Source of the DNA: Volutella citrinella
Lineage: Eukaryota > Ascomycota > Sordariomycetes > Hypocreales > Nectriaceae
DNA: 64,000 nt
Assembly (NCBI GenBank): GCA_034401135.1
Contig: JAWZSP010000008.1
Span: forward strand, 1,922,001-1,986,000
Direction: 5' to 3'
Part shown: positions 1 through 10,613 of the stretch, in pieces
Layout: each line of letters begins with the position of its first letter
Numbering within the stretch: the first letter of the stretch is position 1
The notes under the pieces: model-generated
Databases searched by the model: none
The model's input: the letters and a program-made list of their open reading frames with translations, nothing else
What the model was told of the DNA's origin: nothing
Position numbers and translations under genes: made by a program

Positions 1-645
1 GCAGTTGATCAGGTTGCTGATGCGAGATTCGGGCTTCTCGACGTAGTGCAAAACGCGGCGGGTGTGAGCATCGGAGACAATGCAACCGAAGTTGGTGGCG
101 GCCTCGTCACTGACGCGGGTGCCGAGAATGACGGCCTCGGCGTCCTTCTCAATGAAGAGGCGAAGCATGTCATCGAGAGGGAAGGAGCAGCAGACATCGG
201 CGTTGAGGACGAAGAGGCGCTCGGGGCGGCCCTTGAGAATGGCGTCGCGGAAGTGGTAGAGACCGCCAGCGGTGCCCAGGGCCTCATACTCGCGGAGGTA
301 CTTGATGGAGATGGCGGGGAACTCCTTGGCGGAGTCCTTAATGAAGTCGCGGAAGACGGACTCGTCGTAGTATCCGATGATGTACACCTCCTGGATCTGC
401 TTGTTGGGGACCTGGGCGACGGATGATAGGCAGTGCCAGATAATGGGGTGACCAGCAACCTCGAAAAGCGGCTTGGGGACGTCGAGCGACAGAGGACGGA
501 AGCGGGTTCCTCGCGAGGGACCGCCAACCTGGAATATGGTCAGCCATGGGACTGCAAGGGCGCAGTTGGAGGTTTATACCAGGATGACGGCCTTGGTGGC
601 GCCCTGGTCCTTTGCGCGATGCGCCAGGGGGACTTGGAGAGACAT
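1..645 (-). CDS. GDP-mannose pyrophosphorylase A-like protein (partial, 3' end off window)
   Basis: Nucleotidyltransferase of the GMPPA type, linked to GDP-mannose supply for glycosylation and wall mannan; in animals GMPPA is the regulatory partner of the catalytic GMPPB. I place the start at 645, with exon 1 645-580, a 51-nt intron 579-529 and exon 2 from 528 to the left edge, giving 198 visible residues. After the splice the frame reads AVILVGGPSRGTRFRPLSL, the nucleotide-binding loop, followed by VPKPLFEVAGHPIIWH, GTAGGLYHFRD and FVLNADVC. The two-residue insertion in the GGPxxGTRFRP loop and the VPKPLF motif fit GMPPA better than the catalytic Mpg1/GMPPB form, which has GGFGTRLRPLTL. The C-terminal left-handed beta-helix hexapeptide region lies outside the window. 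It is divergent from the dynamin-like gene. The family is secure; the catalytic versus regulatory role is inference. Confidence 0.88.
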
Positions 646-2158
646 TGTGGTCTTGTTGATTAGGGGGAGATTGGGGATGCGAGTGGAGGGGCAGGAACAC
701 CAGACGAGTGCCGAGTAGAGCACTGCGTATTGTCGGGTGGAATGTAGACGTGCGTGAGGAGGAGCTGCGGGTAGGCGAGCGTTGGAGAGAGAACTGGGAG
801 CTGTGCAAAGACGGTTCCTGGTCGAAGCCCCCCGAAAAGTCGGTCTCGCGATAGCTCGTGGTGTGGGCGACTCTGGCGGTTTAGTTGGCCTGTTCTATGC
901 GCGTGGCGGGGAAGTTCGGTGAGCTGCCAGGGCGGCCACTCTGGGGGGGGGGGGGTGATCTGGGCCGCAAGAGCAGCGGTAGCTCTGGCCAGAATGGAGC
1001 AGCAGACAGGGGACGTGGCAGAAAAAAACGTGCTAAGACGGACTTGGGTAGCCTATGAAGGTACCTAAGCTCAGACAGTCAGTCCCTTCTCACTGGGTGC
1101 CTCTTTCCAGATCGACGATATGCGATTAAGCGGACCTCCAGCCGTCACACATTACCCTAGCGAGCTCAGCTGTCGCCAGCAGCATTTCAGCGAGCGCACA
1201 GGGCGCGGGAGCCCATGAGGCGTCTCTCTTTGCCAAAACTTCACGTAGAGATAGATCACCGCGTACTCTCGCCCCGCCAAAATGAGGGGTTGGCCTTTTT
1301 CTGTCCTTTGTGCATTGATCAAGCAGTGTTCAGAAGGTGCCTCCTCCAAGGCGGCGAGCGGGATCCACCTCAATTGGGCACTGAAGACCAATCACTTTAC
1401 ACGCCCGCCCTTGCAACGGCAGGAGCCCGTGGCTGGAGGTGGTGTGTGTGGTTGCCAACGACAGCTGTGGTCAGGGCGCCTCCACTACGACAGCTGCCCC
1501 TTTGCTGCCTGCACGCATCCCCAGCCACTCCATTTTCCAGCAGCGGTGGCACTGACCCAACTCCAAGGGCCATTAAATTCTGTTAGCAGCTGATGAAATA
1601 ACATGAGCGCTTAGCAAGCATCTAATGTCAACTATTTCGCAGCTATAACCCATTAAAATCCCCCATATCCAGAGTGCTCGCCTAGATTTTCTGTAATTTT
1701 TCTGAGCGGCGGTGGTGCGGGGGTTGTCGGCTGCGACTCTGGTTTATTATCGGCAGTTAACGACGTGCCGTGTTGCTTCCGAGCCAGACGGCCGCTCCAG
1801 TGCTACCTGAACACCTCAGCTCTGCCCACCTGCTTCAGCCTTGTTGATCCATCTCACTGCATCGCATCGCATCGCATCCTTTCGCTTGGAAGGACAAGCT
1901 TCCGCGCTGAGCTCTGATTCACCTTACCTTACATTTCCTTCCCCTTTCATTTCATCTAGACTCCTGTCTAGGTCTCCTCATTTGTCTGTTCTTTCCTTTC
2001 GGCTTATCCATCTCTTGGTGGTGCTGTGCTGCTCTCTTTCTCTTCACCTTGTCTTCAGCCCCAACCAGGCTTTCCGTCCTCACCTCGCCCTCACTGGCCA
2101 AGCGGCCCACATTAAGTGAATACCCTCTGATTGTTGCCTCGCCTTCGTGCTTGCAGCC
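646..2158. promoter_or_regulatory. Divergent intergenic region, GMPPA-like / dynamin-like genes
   Basis: No gene is supported here. It contains a 13-G run at 943-955, a small GCATC pentamer repeat at 1859-1878, and a CT-rich tract from about 1900 to 2110 on the + strand, typical of a transcription start and leader for the dynamin-like gene. Open frames at 1152-1593 overlap on both strands with no family signature. Confidence 0.5.
1859..1878. repeat. (GCATC)4 microsatellite
   Basis: Four consecutive GCATC units lie in the leader region of the dynamin-like gene. Confidence 0.85.
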
Positions 2159-5132
2159 ATGCCGCGACGTGCCTCAAACGGCCGTGAGCGTGGCCGCGCT
2201 CAACAAAGTCGCATTATAAAACAGGAACCTGAGCCTGCAGCCAACTCCACCTCTCCACCATCATCAGGTGCCACCACAAAAGCAGATCCTGGCCGAACTC
2301 CCTCCAACTTCTCAGTCCCCGACCAGTCTACTGGCTACCCCTCTGTCGCTCAATCTTTCTACCTCCGACAAGGCCGATCCGATGCGCGTAAGTCAAAGCA
2401 CGATTCGCAGCTGGTTCCCAACAGCGTTCCTGGCTAGAAGTTTGCTTACATTTTACAGCTACCCCAAGCGAAGCACAAACAGAATCGGAACCTCTGTTAA
2501 GAGAAATCAGGATGCCTAACGGTGCAGGGCCTGCTGGTGCTGCCTTGCCTGAAAGCCCTATCAGCCTCGATCCCGGCGAAAGCTTCTTCCATGGGTCGTT
2601 TCAGGACATCGGCAAAAAGCTCAAGGCCTGCAACGACACGCTCGGAGAACTTCAGCAGCTCGGGGTTTCTCATGATGTGCAACTGCCTGAACTGGTCCTC
2701 GTTGGTGATCAGTCAGCTGGCAAGTCGAGCCTGATGTCTGGGTTGGCGAGTCTGGATCTCCCTCGAAGTGAGGGTACTTGCACACGTTGTCCTCTACATA
2801 TTCGTGTATCACGGAACAATGATTGGTCGTGCCGTGTCTGGCTTCGCCAGGAGTTCTCGTACGAACCGCCTCAAGGGCGCGCCATTCTGGAGACGGACGT
2901 CACTGAGGAAGACCCATTCTTCCCATGGAAAAGGCTACCAGCTACCCGTGTCCATGAGTTCAAGACGATGCTCGACAGTGGCGAGATTGAAAAGGTCTTA
3001 CGATGGGCTCAAATCGCCATTCTGAATGACGACAAGCCTTTCGAACTGTTCATCCCTGGATCTGGAGCTATTGCGCAGACTTCCTCGGTGGACACAGCAT
3101 CTGAGAACGTCCAAGCCAAGTTCTCGCCCAACATCGTAGCGCTTGAAATCAAGGGTCCAGACATGCCGGACCTGTCATTTTACGACATGCCCGGAATTTT
3201 TCAGAACCCCGCTGATGCTCGAGACGATTACCTGGTTAGTGTTGTCAGGAATTTGTCCAAGGCCTACATCAACCACCCATCCGCCATCATTCTCTGTTCC
3301 ATGCCGATGAACAGTGACGCGGAGAACTCTGCAACCTTTGGGCTGATCCGGAAGCTCGGTGCTCTAAATCGAACGATCGGCGTCCTTACAAAGGCTGATC
3401 TTCTACCTCAAGGAGGTAATCATGACCAGTGGACGGCAATCATGAACGAGCAGGCCCACAAAACGGGTCTCGGATACTTCATCACCTCTAGGCCTCACGA
3501 CAAGGACCTCGATGAGCTCCGGGAGTGGGAGATGGCGTATTTCGACAACCATACGGCTGACGGCTGGCCAACAGAGTTCCATGGTTTCAATGAGCGATGT
3601 GGAGTCGAGAGGTTGAAGGCTTTCTTGTCAGAGCGACTCGCCGCAGAATTTGCCAAGAGGTATGCCTTTCGCCTGTGAATCACGCGCAACTCAGTCGGAT
3701 CATACTAACATTGCACAGTCTTCCAACCATCAAGCAAAAAGTCACGGCGTATCTTGACCAGATCAACCGAAAGTTGCAGCAGCTGCCCGAGCTGCCTGAT
3801 AACGTCGAGATGGTTATTCGCACAAGCATCATGAAATTCGGCGAGCTCGCTCGATCTGGGCTGGGCTCTGACAAGTTCTCATGCGGTGATCTGCCGGACG
3901 ATTTCCGACAGTGTCTTCTGGACATGAAGCCCAAATTCACCCTGAAAGATGCAAGCGACCACCCCGCGATAGAAATCTCAGACGATGAATCTGATGCGGG
4001 CTCGGCCACTCCCAGCGTTGTGACTACACCCAGTGCGAAGCGCAGGATGGCACCGCCGCCAGGAACGCCATCCAGCAGCAAACGACCTCGGTTGGAAAAC
4101 CAGTATGCATCAGTCAAGCCGGAGGATGCTAGAAGTATCTTGTCGGTTCGGCCTTCTCCTGCACCACCACGAGGTCGGCCACAGTTCCCACCACCATTCA
4201 CACAGTTCAGTCACATTGGTCGTGGATTCAGAACCCTGGCACAAGTGCGCAACGATGTTCGGGCGAAGACGCGGACTGGTGTGCCGGACGTGATCCCCGA
4301 TGGGGTCTACGACGATCTGTGCAAGGAGGCCATTAGACCGTGGGATGGGCCAATGAAGGCATTCCTGGGGCAGATTATGAGTATGCTCCAGAACATGCTG
4401 GAGGCGGCACTGCGAGACTCGTTTGAGAGCTTGAAGAAGCGCTTGATATACCAAGAGTGTAGAAAGCTGCTTCGAGAGTTCCTCGAAGAAAAGCGGCAAG
4501 AAACGCTCTCGTTCTTACAAGTCTGTTACAACATGGAAACCCATGGCCTGTTCACGATCAACCGCGAAGCGTTCGCTCAATGCCAAAAGGACGAAGGCAT
4601 TACGTTGACACGATTCCGGCACCAGATGCGAATGAACGCGCTCGGGAACTCTGACAAGAGCTCCCCGGTCCCTTGGGAGACAATGACTGAGGAGCAGAGA
4701 ATGAAAGACGAGAAGAACCGTGAGAGAGAGCTAACCCAAATCGGTATTGATCCCTTCCACCGCGAAATGGAAGTTGTGCGATATATTAGGGCATACTATC
4801 GCCTCGCCGCCCTCCGGTTTGCCGATGTCGTGGCCCAACACGTCACAAACGGGCTGATCCCAGGGATTCAGCAATACATTCCCTTTTACCTCGACCACAA
4901 GCTTGGCCTCCGTGAGTCTAACGCGACATCGACGTATGAACGGCTCATGGCCGAAGACGATGCCACAGCAACCAGGCGCGAGGCGTTGAAGGCTGAATGC
5001 GAGAAGTTTGTCAAGGCCCTAGAGAGTATCGCCACTCTCGAAGCCGGCACTGGCGGCACAAGCCCGTTGCAGAGCCAGGACGACATCCAGGACGACACTC
5101 TCATGAGCGGAGCACTTCAAGACGAAGTTTGA
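2159..5132 (+). CDS. Dynamin-like GTPase with nuclear-signal-bearing insert
   Basis: Large GTPase of the dynamin superfamily, expected to self-assemble and remodel or scaffold membranes or nucleoprotein complexes. Exons are 2159-2387, 2459-3659 and 3719-5132 (introns of 71 and 59 nt), coding for 947 residues. G1 is GDQSAGKSS (about residue 159), G3 is DMPG (about 319) and G4 is TKAD (about 387). A helical stalk follows, and a GTPase-effector-like segment lies at about 823-876, beginning FHREMEVVRYIRAYYRLAAL. I see no PH or proline-rich C-terminal domain, so it resembles the Mx/fungal dynamin-like class rather than endocytic dynamin. The first 94 residues are Pro/Ser-rich. A disordered insert at about 564-640 carries KRR and KRPR 11 residues apart, a bipartite nuclear signal pattern. 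The start is the first ATG of the frame after a CT-rich leader. Family certain, role unknown. Confidence 0.9.
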
Positions 5133-6443
5133 GAGAGTTGGATGCGGTAGTGTTCATCCGGCATCCTCTGTGAAGGCCGGGGTGTGGATGACGATGTCTT
5201 CGCGTGCCATCTCGCTTGTCCGACATTGGAAGGGTTGGCGGGCGGTATGCATATTTTGTGTGATTTTCTTTTGTCTTTTGTCTTGGCCTGAATCCGGATT
5301 GCAGGCAAGGGTACTATCGAGCATGCCGCATGGTTGTACAACATTTGGGGACTGCACCCACTTGAGGGTGGTAATGGTTTGAGCTTGTGCTTTCTTGATT
5401 TGGCCCTTTGGCCCCCATGGTGGATTGGCAAGTCGGTTGCTCGAGGCCACTAAAAAAGCAATGTATGTATGACACACAAGGATGGGCTAGATAGAGGAGC
5501 ATGGACACATTCAGAGATGGTTAGTCAACCACTAGCTCCTTTCTGTGGATATGTTAGGAGCGAACTCTTATGTGATCAACTATTTGGTTGTTTGTATGTG
5601 CACATCCATTTGTTTCAAAAGGGGGGGGGGGTCGAAATCCGCTCCCATCGGCATCCAGGAATAACCAACCCAAAGGGGAGGTCGATCAACGTGGCGGGAA
5701 GTGGAAGTGACACCAAGGGTCCTGAAGCCGAGATCATCGCAAGACGGGCGTCGGGCGAGCCGTGGCATCCGTGGTTGGAGCCCAGCGGCGGCCGACCCAT
5801 CCGAAACAACTGCAAGGATCGGACGCGGTGGGCGCAAATCCTTCGGACGGATGTGCCCTGGAACCCAGGCCGAGTCGGTCAAACCGCCGCCGGGCTGACA
5901 CCAACGCCACGGTTGCAATGGAATGGGATCCCGTCAAGGCAGCAAACCCGGCGTGGTGCGCGAAGGGTCTGAGGTAGCAAGCAATGGCGATGGACAGTTG
6001 GAGTGGACGGGGTGAGAAGGGAGGGCCGCCGATCCGTCGACGGTCGGAGCACTACCCCGGCTGTCCGCCCGGCCCCGGGTCCGGCATTTCGCTGCCGCGT
6101 CGCCACGGGCCAAGTGCCCATGGCAGGGGGGGCGGTTTGTTGTGATAGCGAGATGAAGCTCCAAGAGCTTGGCACGGCGACAGTTGGGACGATCTCCGCT
6201 GCAATATCAAGGTGGTGGCATGTACACGCTGTAGGTCTAAACAACAACAAAACGCCAGGCTTGGTGCACGCCGGATATCTATGGTACAAATTCGAGATAT
6301 TACCGAGACTCTGCCCTTGGTCGGCAGATGGCTCTGTGTACTTTGCAATACTTTCCAATGACTCCCTCACTGTGGCCCTCCCGACAGGCCACGCCGTAAT
6401 CCAATCGAACTCCGGTCAGATTTTCCCGTTGATTTTTGTCCCG
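5133..6443. other. Convergent intergenic region after the dynamin-like gene
   Basis: This lies between two convergent genes. Overlapping open frames on both strands (5470-6450) have no family signature and no codon bias, so I call no gene. There is a G run at about 5622-5631. Confidence 0.5.
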
Positions 6444-8322
6444 TCATGAACTCCTCGCTCGGCGCCTGCCCTTACTTTTCGGCTCAGTCTTGGGTTCGCT
6501 CTTGGGTTCGCTCTTGGGTTCACCCTTGGGTTCACTCTTCGGCTCACTCTTCGGCTCACTCTTCGGCTCACTCTTCGGCTCACTCTTAGGATCGTTCTTC
6601 GGCTCACTCTTGGGATCGCTCTTGGGATCGCTCTTGGGGTCGCTCTTGGGGTCGCTCTTGGGGTCGCTCTTGGAATCGCTCTTGGGATCGCTCTTGGGGT
6701 CGCTCTTGGGGTCGCCCTTAGGGTCACTCTTCGGTTGGCCCTTGGGATCGCCCTTAGGTTGGCCCTTGGGATCGCCCTTGGGTGCGCTCGCGAGACCGGT
6801 GTCTGGTGACCAGAGCATTTCTCCGACACAAACATTCTTCCTCGCATAGTCTCTGTATCGGTCGAGGATATCCGTCCTCTCCATGCCCCCTCGCTGGCTT
6901 CCGAAGCTGTAGTGGACGGCAATGCCCATACCATCGGCGACGGCATCTATTGGAATTATTAGTGGTCTGAGGATGGATTGTAAAGGCGACAGTACTCACG
7001 TCGTCCCGTTCGTTGGGGTACGGTGACCGAAAAGTGCTGCTCGTCATCTGAAGGGATAGGCTTGGCCTCATTGATGTCCTTGCCCATGATGGCCATGAAC
7101 TGGATGCCCATTCTTGCGTACTGGAAGTCCCATAGCTCGAACCGGTACTTGGACAAGTCTTTCTTCTCCAAGTTTTCCAGGAAACTATAGTGCTCCTGAG
7201 CTCCAATCTTCCACTGAGTCCAGCCTTTCCCATACGCATTGTACTCGGTGGCTTCAATCGGGGTCTTGTCGAGGATGTGATGGCCTTCCTGCTTCAAGGG
7301 CAGCCATCTATGTAGCTCCTCTGGATGAGGCTCCCACGCGTTGAGGTCAAAGTTCTCAGGCCCCTTCCACTGTGGCAGCTTTGAGGCTCGCCAATCCAGC
7401 TCGGACGTCTTCGGTCGCTTAAAGGACACGGAGGCGCCGGTCTCGTCAGCCTCCGGGAGATATGGTTTGATGGCGCCCAGGTTCCAGTGGACCCAACTCA
7501 ACAAAGGCTGGTTGACGACGTTGGCGGAGACGGTGTAGTATTCGGGGTGCTTGACCTTTTTCTTGACGAGCGCGGAAATGACGTTGTCCTCCATAAAGAC
7601 CTAGTAGCCCTGCTTGTTAGTGTCTGTCTCCTTTGCTCTGTAGCCCGGACCCTGGAGTCGGGGTGGCTCACAATATCGTCGTCCATCTTGATGTACAATA
7701 CGTCGTCCTCGATGCGATCATACGAATTTCCGAATCCAGTCTCAAAGTTGTCTTCCATAACCATTTCGACGCCCCATTTCTCGTACAAGGGTTCGCTCTG
7801 CAGCATGCGCTGCAACAGCTCGAGATCGTCCGCGTCCTTAGTCCTCTCGACGAAGATGACTCCGTCCAGCAAACCTCCGTTTTTAACCAAGTTGCGCTAA
7901 GGCGGGCAGGTTAGTTTTGTTGGCTCGCCGCCGGTTCGAGATCCAGAATCATGTACCTTCAAATAGCAGTCCAAAATGGAAACTGACACTCGGCGACCAT
8001 AGAAGACGAGGCCCATGATCTTGCGAAGCCCTTGTGGCTTTTTCCATCCTCCAATATCGAAGGTATCGTGGCCACCCGATTTGCCGGCTCCGTCCTTTGG
8101 ATGGTCGACCTTCGCTCCCTTGGCCGGTGCCTGGCTGGACTGGCTAGGTTGTTTTGGCTGTGTAGGTTCTTTAGGTTGACCAGGTTGGTGGTGAGGAGGA
8201 GGTCTTGCGTGAGCCGAAGGGGGGAAGTAGTCGACGACGGCGAGCCGTTGCTGCCAGGCAAAGATGACGATTAGAGCGAGGGCCATGAGGCCAGCCACGG
8301 CGCTCCGTCGGGCGATCATCAT
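6444..8322 (-). CDS. Type II membrane glycosyltransferase-like protein with PKSD/PKSE repeat tail
   Basis: Probable Golgi/ER lumenal glycosyltransferase; substrate unknown. Exons are 8322-7957, 7896-7672, 7600-7000 and 6946-6444 (introns 60, 71 and 53 nt), giving 564 residues. The start has two tandem ATGs, and the N-terminus is a short basic head plus one hydrophobic anchor (about residues 10-24, AGLMALALIVIFAW), then a Pro/Gln/Lys stem. The catalytic-like region has KIMGLVFYGRR, GGLLDGVIFVERT and IKMDDDIVFMED. The DDD triplet fits the metal/nucleotide-sugar DxD motif of GT-A folds, and it is recovered only when the 71-nt intron is removed. The body ends near HYSFGSQRGGMERTDIL. The last roughly 110 residues are 26 tetrapeptides of PK(S/G)(D/E/Q) type followed by a basic end, GRRRARSS. 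I recognise it as a fungal GT-like family but cannot name the reaction. Confidence 0.72.
6469..6784. repeat. 12-bp minisatellite encoding the tetrapeptide tail
   Basis: About 26 degenerate 12-bp units, of the kind ggNtcNctcttN on the + strand, are arranged in sub-blocks of near-identical copies. A cggctcactctt-type block lies near 6539-6588 and a gggtcgctcttg-type block near 6638-6720. This pattern suggests recent slippage. The repeat is inside the last exon of the glycosyltransferase-like gene and leaves more than one frame open on both strands, which explains the spurious repetitive frames there. Confidence 0.9.
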
Positions 8323-10613
8323 GGGTGCGAGAGGCGGCGCAAGCCGACTTGATGCTTCACGCGACAGCGATTTCTGAGAGGTCGGTCACTTTGGGACGAG
8401 CAAGATGGCACCGTTTTGGAGAGTGAACCAGGACAGCAGACGCGAGCGTTTTGATGTCCTCTTGGCACGGGCGGGCCATGATTGGTTCAGCCGTACTCTA
8501 AACTCGGACGAGGACCAAAGTTCGCATGTTGGACGGAAGCGGCATGGGCTGGAAGCGGATGGGGGCGGCTGCGCCAGCCGAGACTCGACCAGCACACCAA
8601 CTCAACACAGCCCAGCCCAGCACATGAATAGGCCCGGGCCTAGACACTGGCCGGACCCTGAAGGTGAGGAAGAGCCGGGCCCCTCGCCCCTCTGTCCCCC
8701 TCTGTCCCCTCCCTTGACTTGCTCTGGTGTGACAACGTCCCTCCAGGTCCCCCACATAGTTTCGATGTGCCAGGACCTAAGAGGATCGCGTGTTTTCGAG
8801 CCAAGGGGGTGGAGAAGACGGCCGATCGATCTTGCTGAACGTGCCGTTCCCAATTTGCCCGCGACGAGTTGGCCAGTTTTGGATGGCATCCCACATCCGG
8901 CACTCAATCCTCCTCGAGCGCGATCAGCGGCCGCCCGCAGTTCAGTGCCTCGTTTGGCTGGCCCTCGGGCCGGCTCTGTTGGAGGATGGGATGCACGAGC
9001 AACGGGGTGAGGAGGGACTGGGGGTTTTCTGGCGGAATGCATGCGGAAAATTACTGCGGCGGCGCAGCATGCAGTGATGGCAAAGGACACTGCCCGAATG
9101 GTAAAATTGCACGAGGTCACGACTAGGTAGTTCTGGCAGCGCGCAACCGGGCAGGCGCGACACGGGCTATTTTCGGTGCGCCGGTCCCAATTCGGCCCTG
9201 GCGCGCGACTGTCTAAGGAAAGAAGAGCCCGCCTCCTGTCTCGTCTGGACCGGCTGAGAAGCCTGAGACGGGGATGGCTTCGTTGCCTCGGTATGAGGGC
9301 AGCTCCGTATTCCACCCACTAGCAATTAGATTATTTTCACTAGCTCGTCGCCCTATTGATGGCCAATGCGACATGGCATAGGAATACGTGCTGGGATTCT
9401 GGGGGTGCGGCCACATGCGCTGCTGCTACCTCGATAGAGCCTAGGCCAGCAAGTGGCCCCCTGGCTAACGGCGCACACTCGCGGATCCTCCCTAAGCTGA
9501 CTGAGCACTGTCAATGCTAGGCTTCCATCCCAGCCCCCAACTCAACCCCTGGTGTCGCGGCCGCCGGCAACAATACATGCACAGGTACTGTCATCATCCT
9601 TGGCTTGCCAGAGACGTCGACTTTCGATGGCACTGTCCACTTTTGATTGGGCTTGACACGTTTCCTCTGCGCGCACGGCAGACGCACATGTTTCAGGCCA
9701 TCGTTCGTGGTGAGAGGTCCATAAGTCCATTGACAGGGGGCGGGCGACCTTGGCAACGTCCCAAAATGCACGTCCAGAGTTACCGACGACGAGAGCGCCA
9801 CCAGCCACTGAAGATTGCCAGCTGCCGCCCCAACAAGCGGCATATCCAGAATTTGTCTGTCTGTCTGTCTGTCTGCCAGATCTGAACACGTTGCGCAAAG
9901 AAATTCTGAGCGTCATCGCCATTCACGAACACTTCTCGAGGCGTTTTGACAGGAATGTCGGAGTGGGTCCCGTCGGTCTGTGCCGAAAGGGCTTCCAAGA
10001 GGCCTGTCTGATGAGTCTTCTCCAACTCCTCCCGTTCTCCACACTCCATTTTCAGCTGCGCGAATCAGGCACAATGCACACTACGCATCCGTACTTTGCC
10101 CAGTCTGGACCTATGGTCGGTGATTGGGATATACTTATATCTGCAGTGTCTATTGTTAGCACAGACCGCAAGATTTCTGTGGCTCTTCTTCCCCTAAGGA
10201 ATGTTGGCGCTCTTGGTGAGACTTCTGAAACTATCAGCACCATCCTTTCTCAGACCTTTTGCGTAACTTGCTTCATTGCTAGAAACATTCAGCCTCTGAG
10301 ACACATCCCATCCTAAAACCTTGCTACCCGAGGTAAATCCCAAGTTTCAGGCAGGCCAGGTCTTTTTGCTTGTGGATTTGTTCGACTGCCTCAAGAAGAA
10401 CTGTCACAGTTGCATCGGTCCATGTCCTTGAAACAAAAAGGAAAAGTATTACATTTCTAGTATACGGATTACTTGACTATTACGTGCTTGTACAATGATT
10501 ATACCGGGGCCTTTCCGCCCGTTCCGCCATTATTGGTCCTTTCCGTTTGTTACCCATGTCCATCCTAGAACCATTTTCACATCCCATTTGAACCCGACAA
10601 TCGACCCCTCCCC
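8323..10613. other. Intergenic region upstream of the glycosyltransferase-like gene
   Basis: No gene is supported. GC-rich overlapping frames at 8400-9300 lack signatures. Frames on the minus strand at 9517-10049 read plausibly in pieces but cannot be joined into a convincing spliced model. It includes a tetranucleotide repeat at 9854-9875. Confidence 0.45.
9854..9875. repeat. (TGTC)n microsatellite
   Basis: A 22-bp run of TGTC units. Confidence 0.9.

Noticed and set aside
6416..6946. Repetitive Arg/Pro and Gly/Ser/Leu frames over the minisatellite
   Set aside because: These are alternative readings of the same 12-bp repeat; the PKSD/PKSE frame is the one joined to the glycosyltransferase-like exons.
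8405..9315. Overlapping 201- and 237-codon frames on opposite strands
   Set aside because: Both lack codon bias and any motif; their overlap suggests GC-driven open frames.
9517..10049. Possible multi-exon gene on the minus strand (pieces such as DIPVKTPREVFVNGDDAQNFF)
   Set aside because: No splice combination gave a continuous frame with recognisable homology, and the middle is a TGTC microsatellite. It could be a decayed gene.
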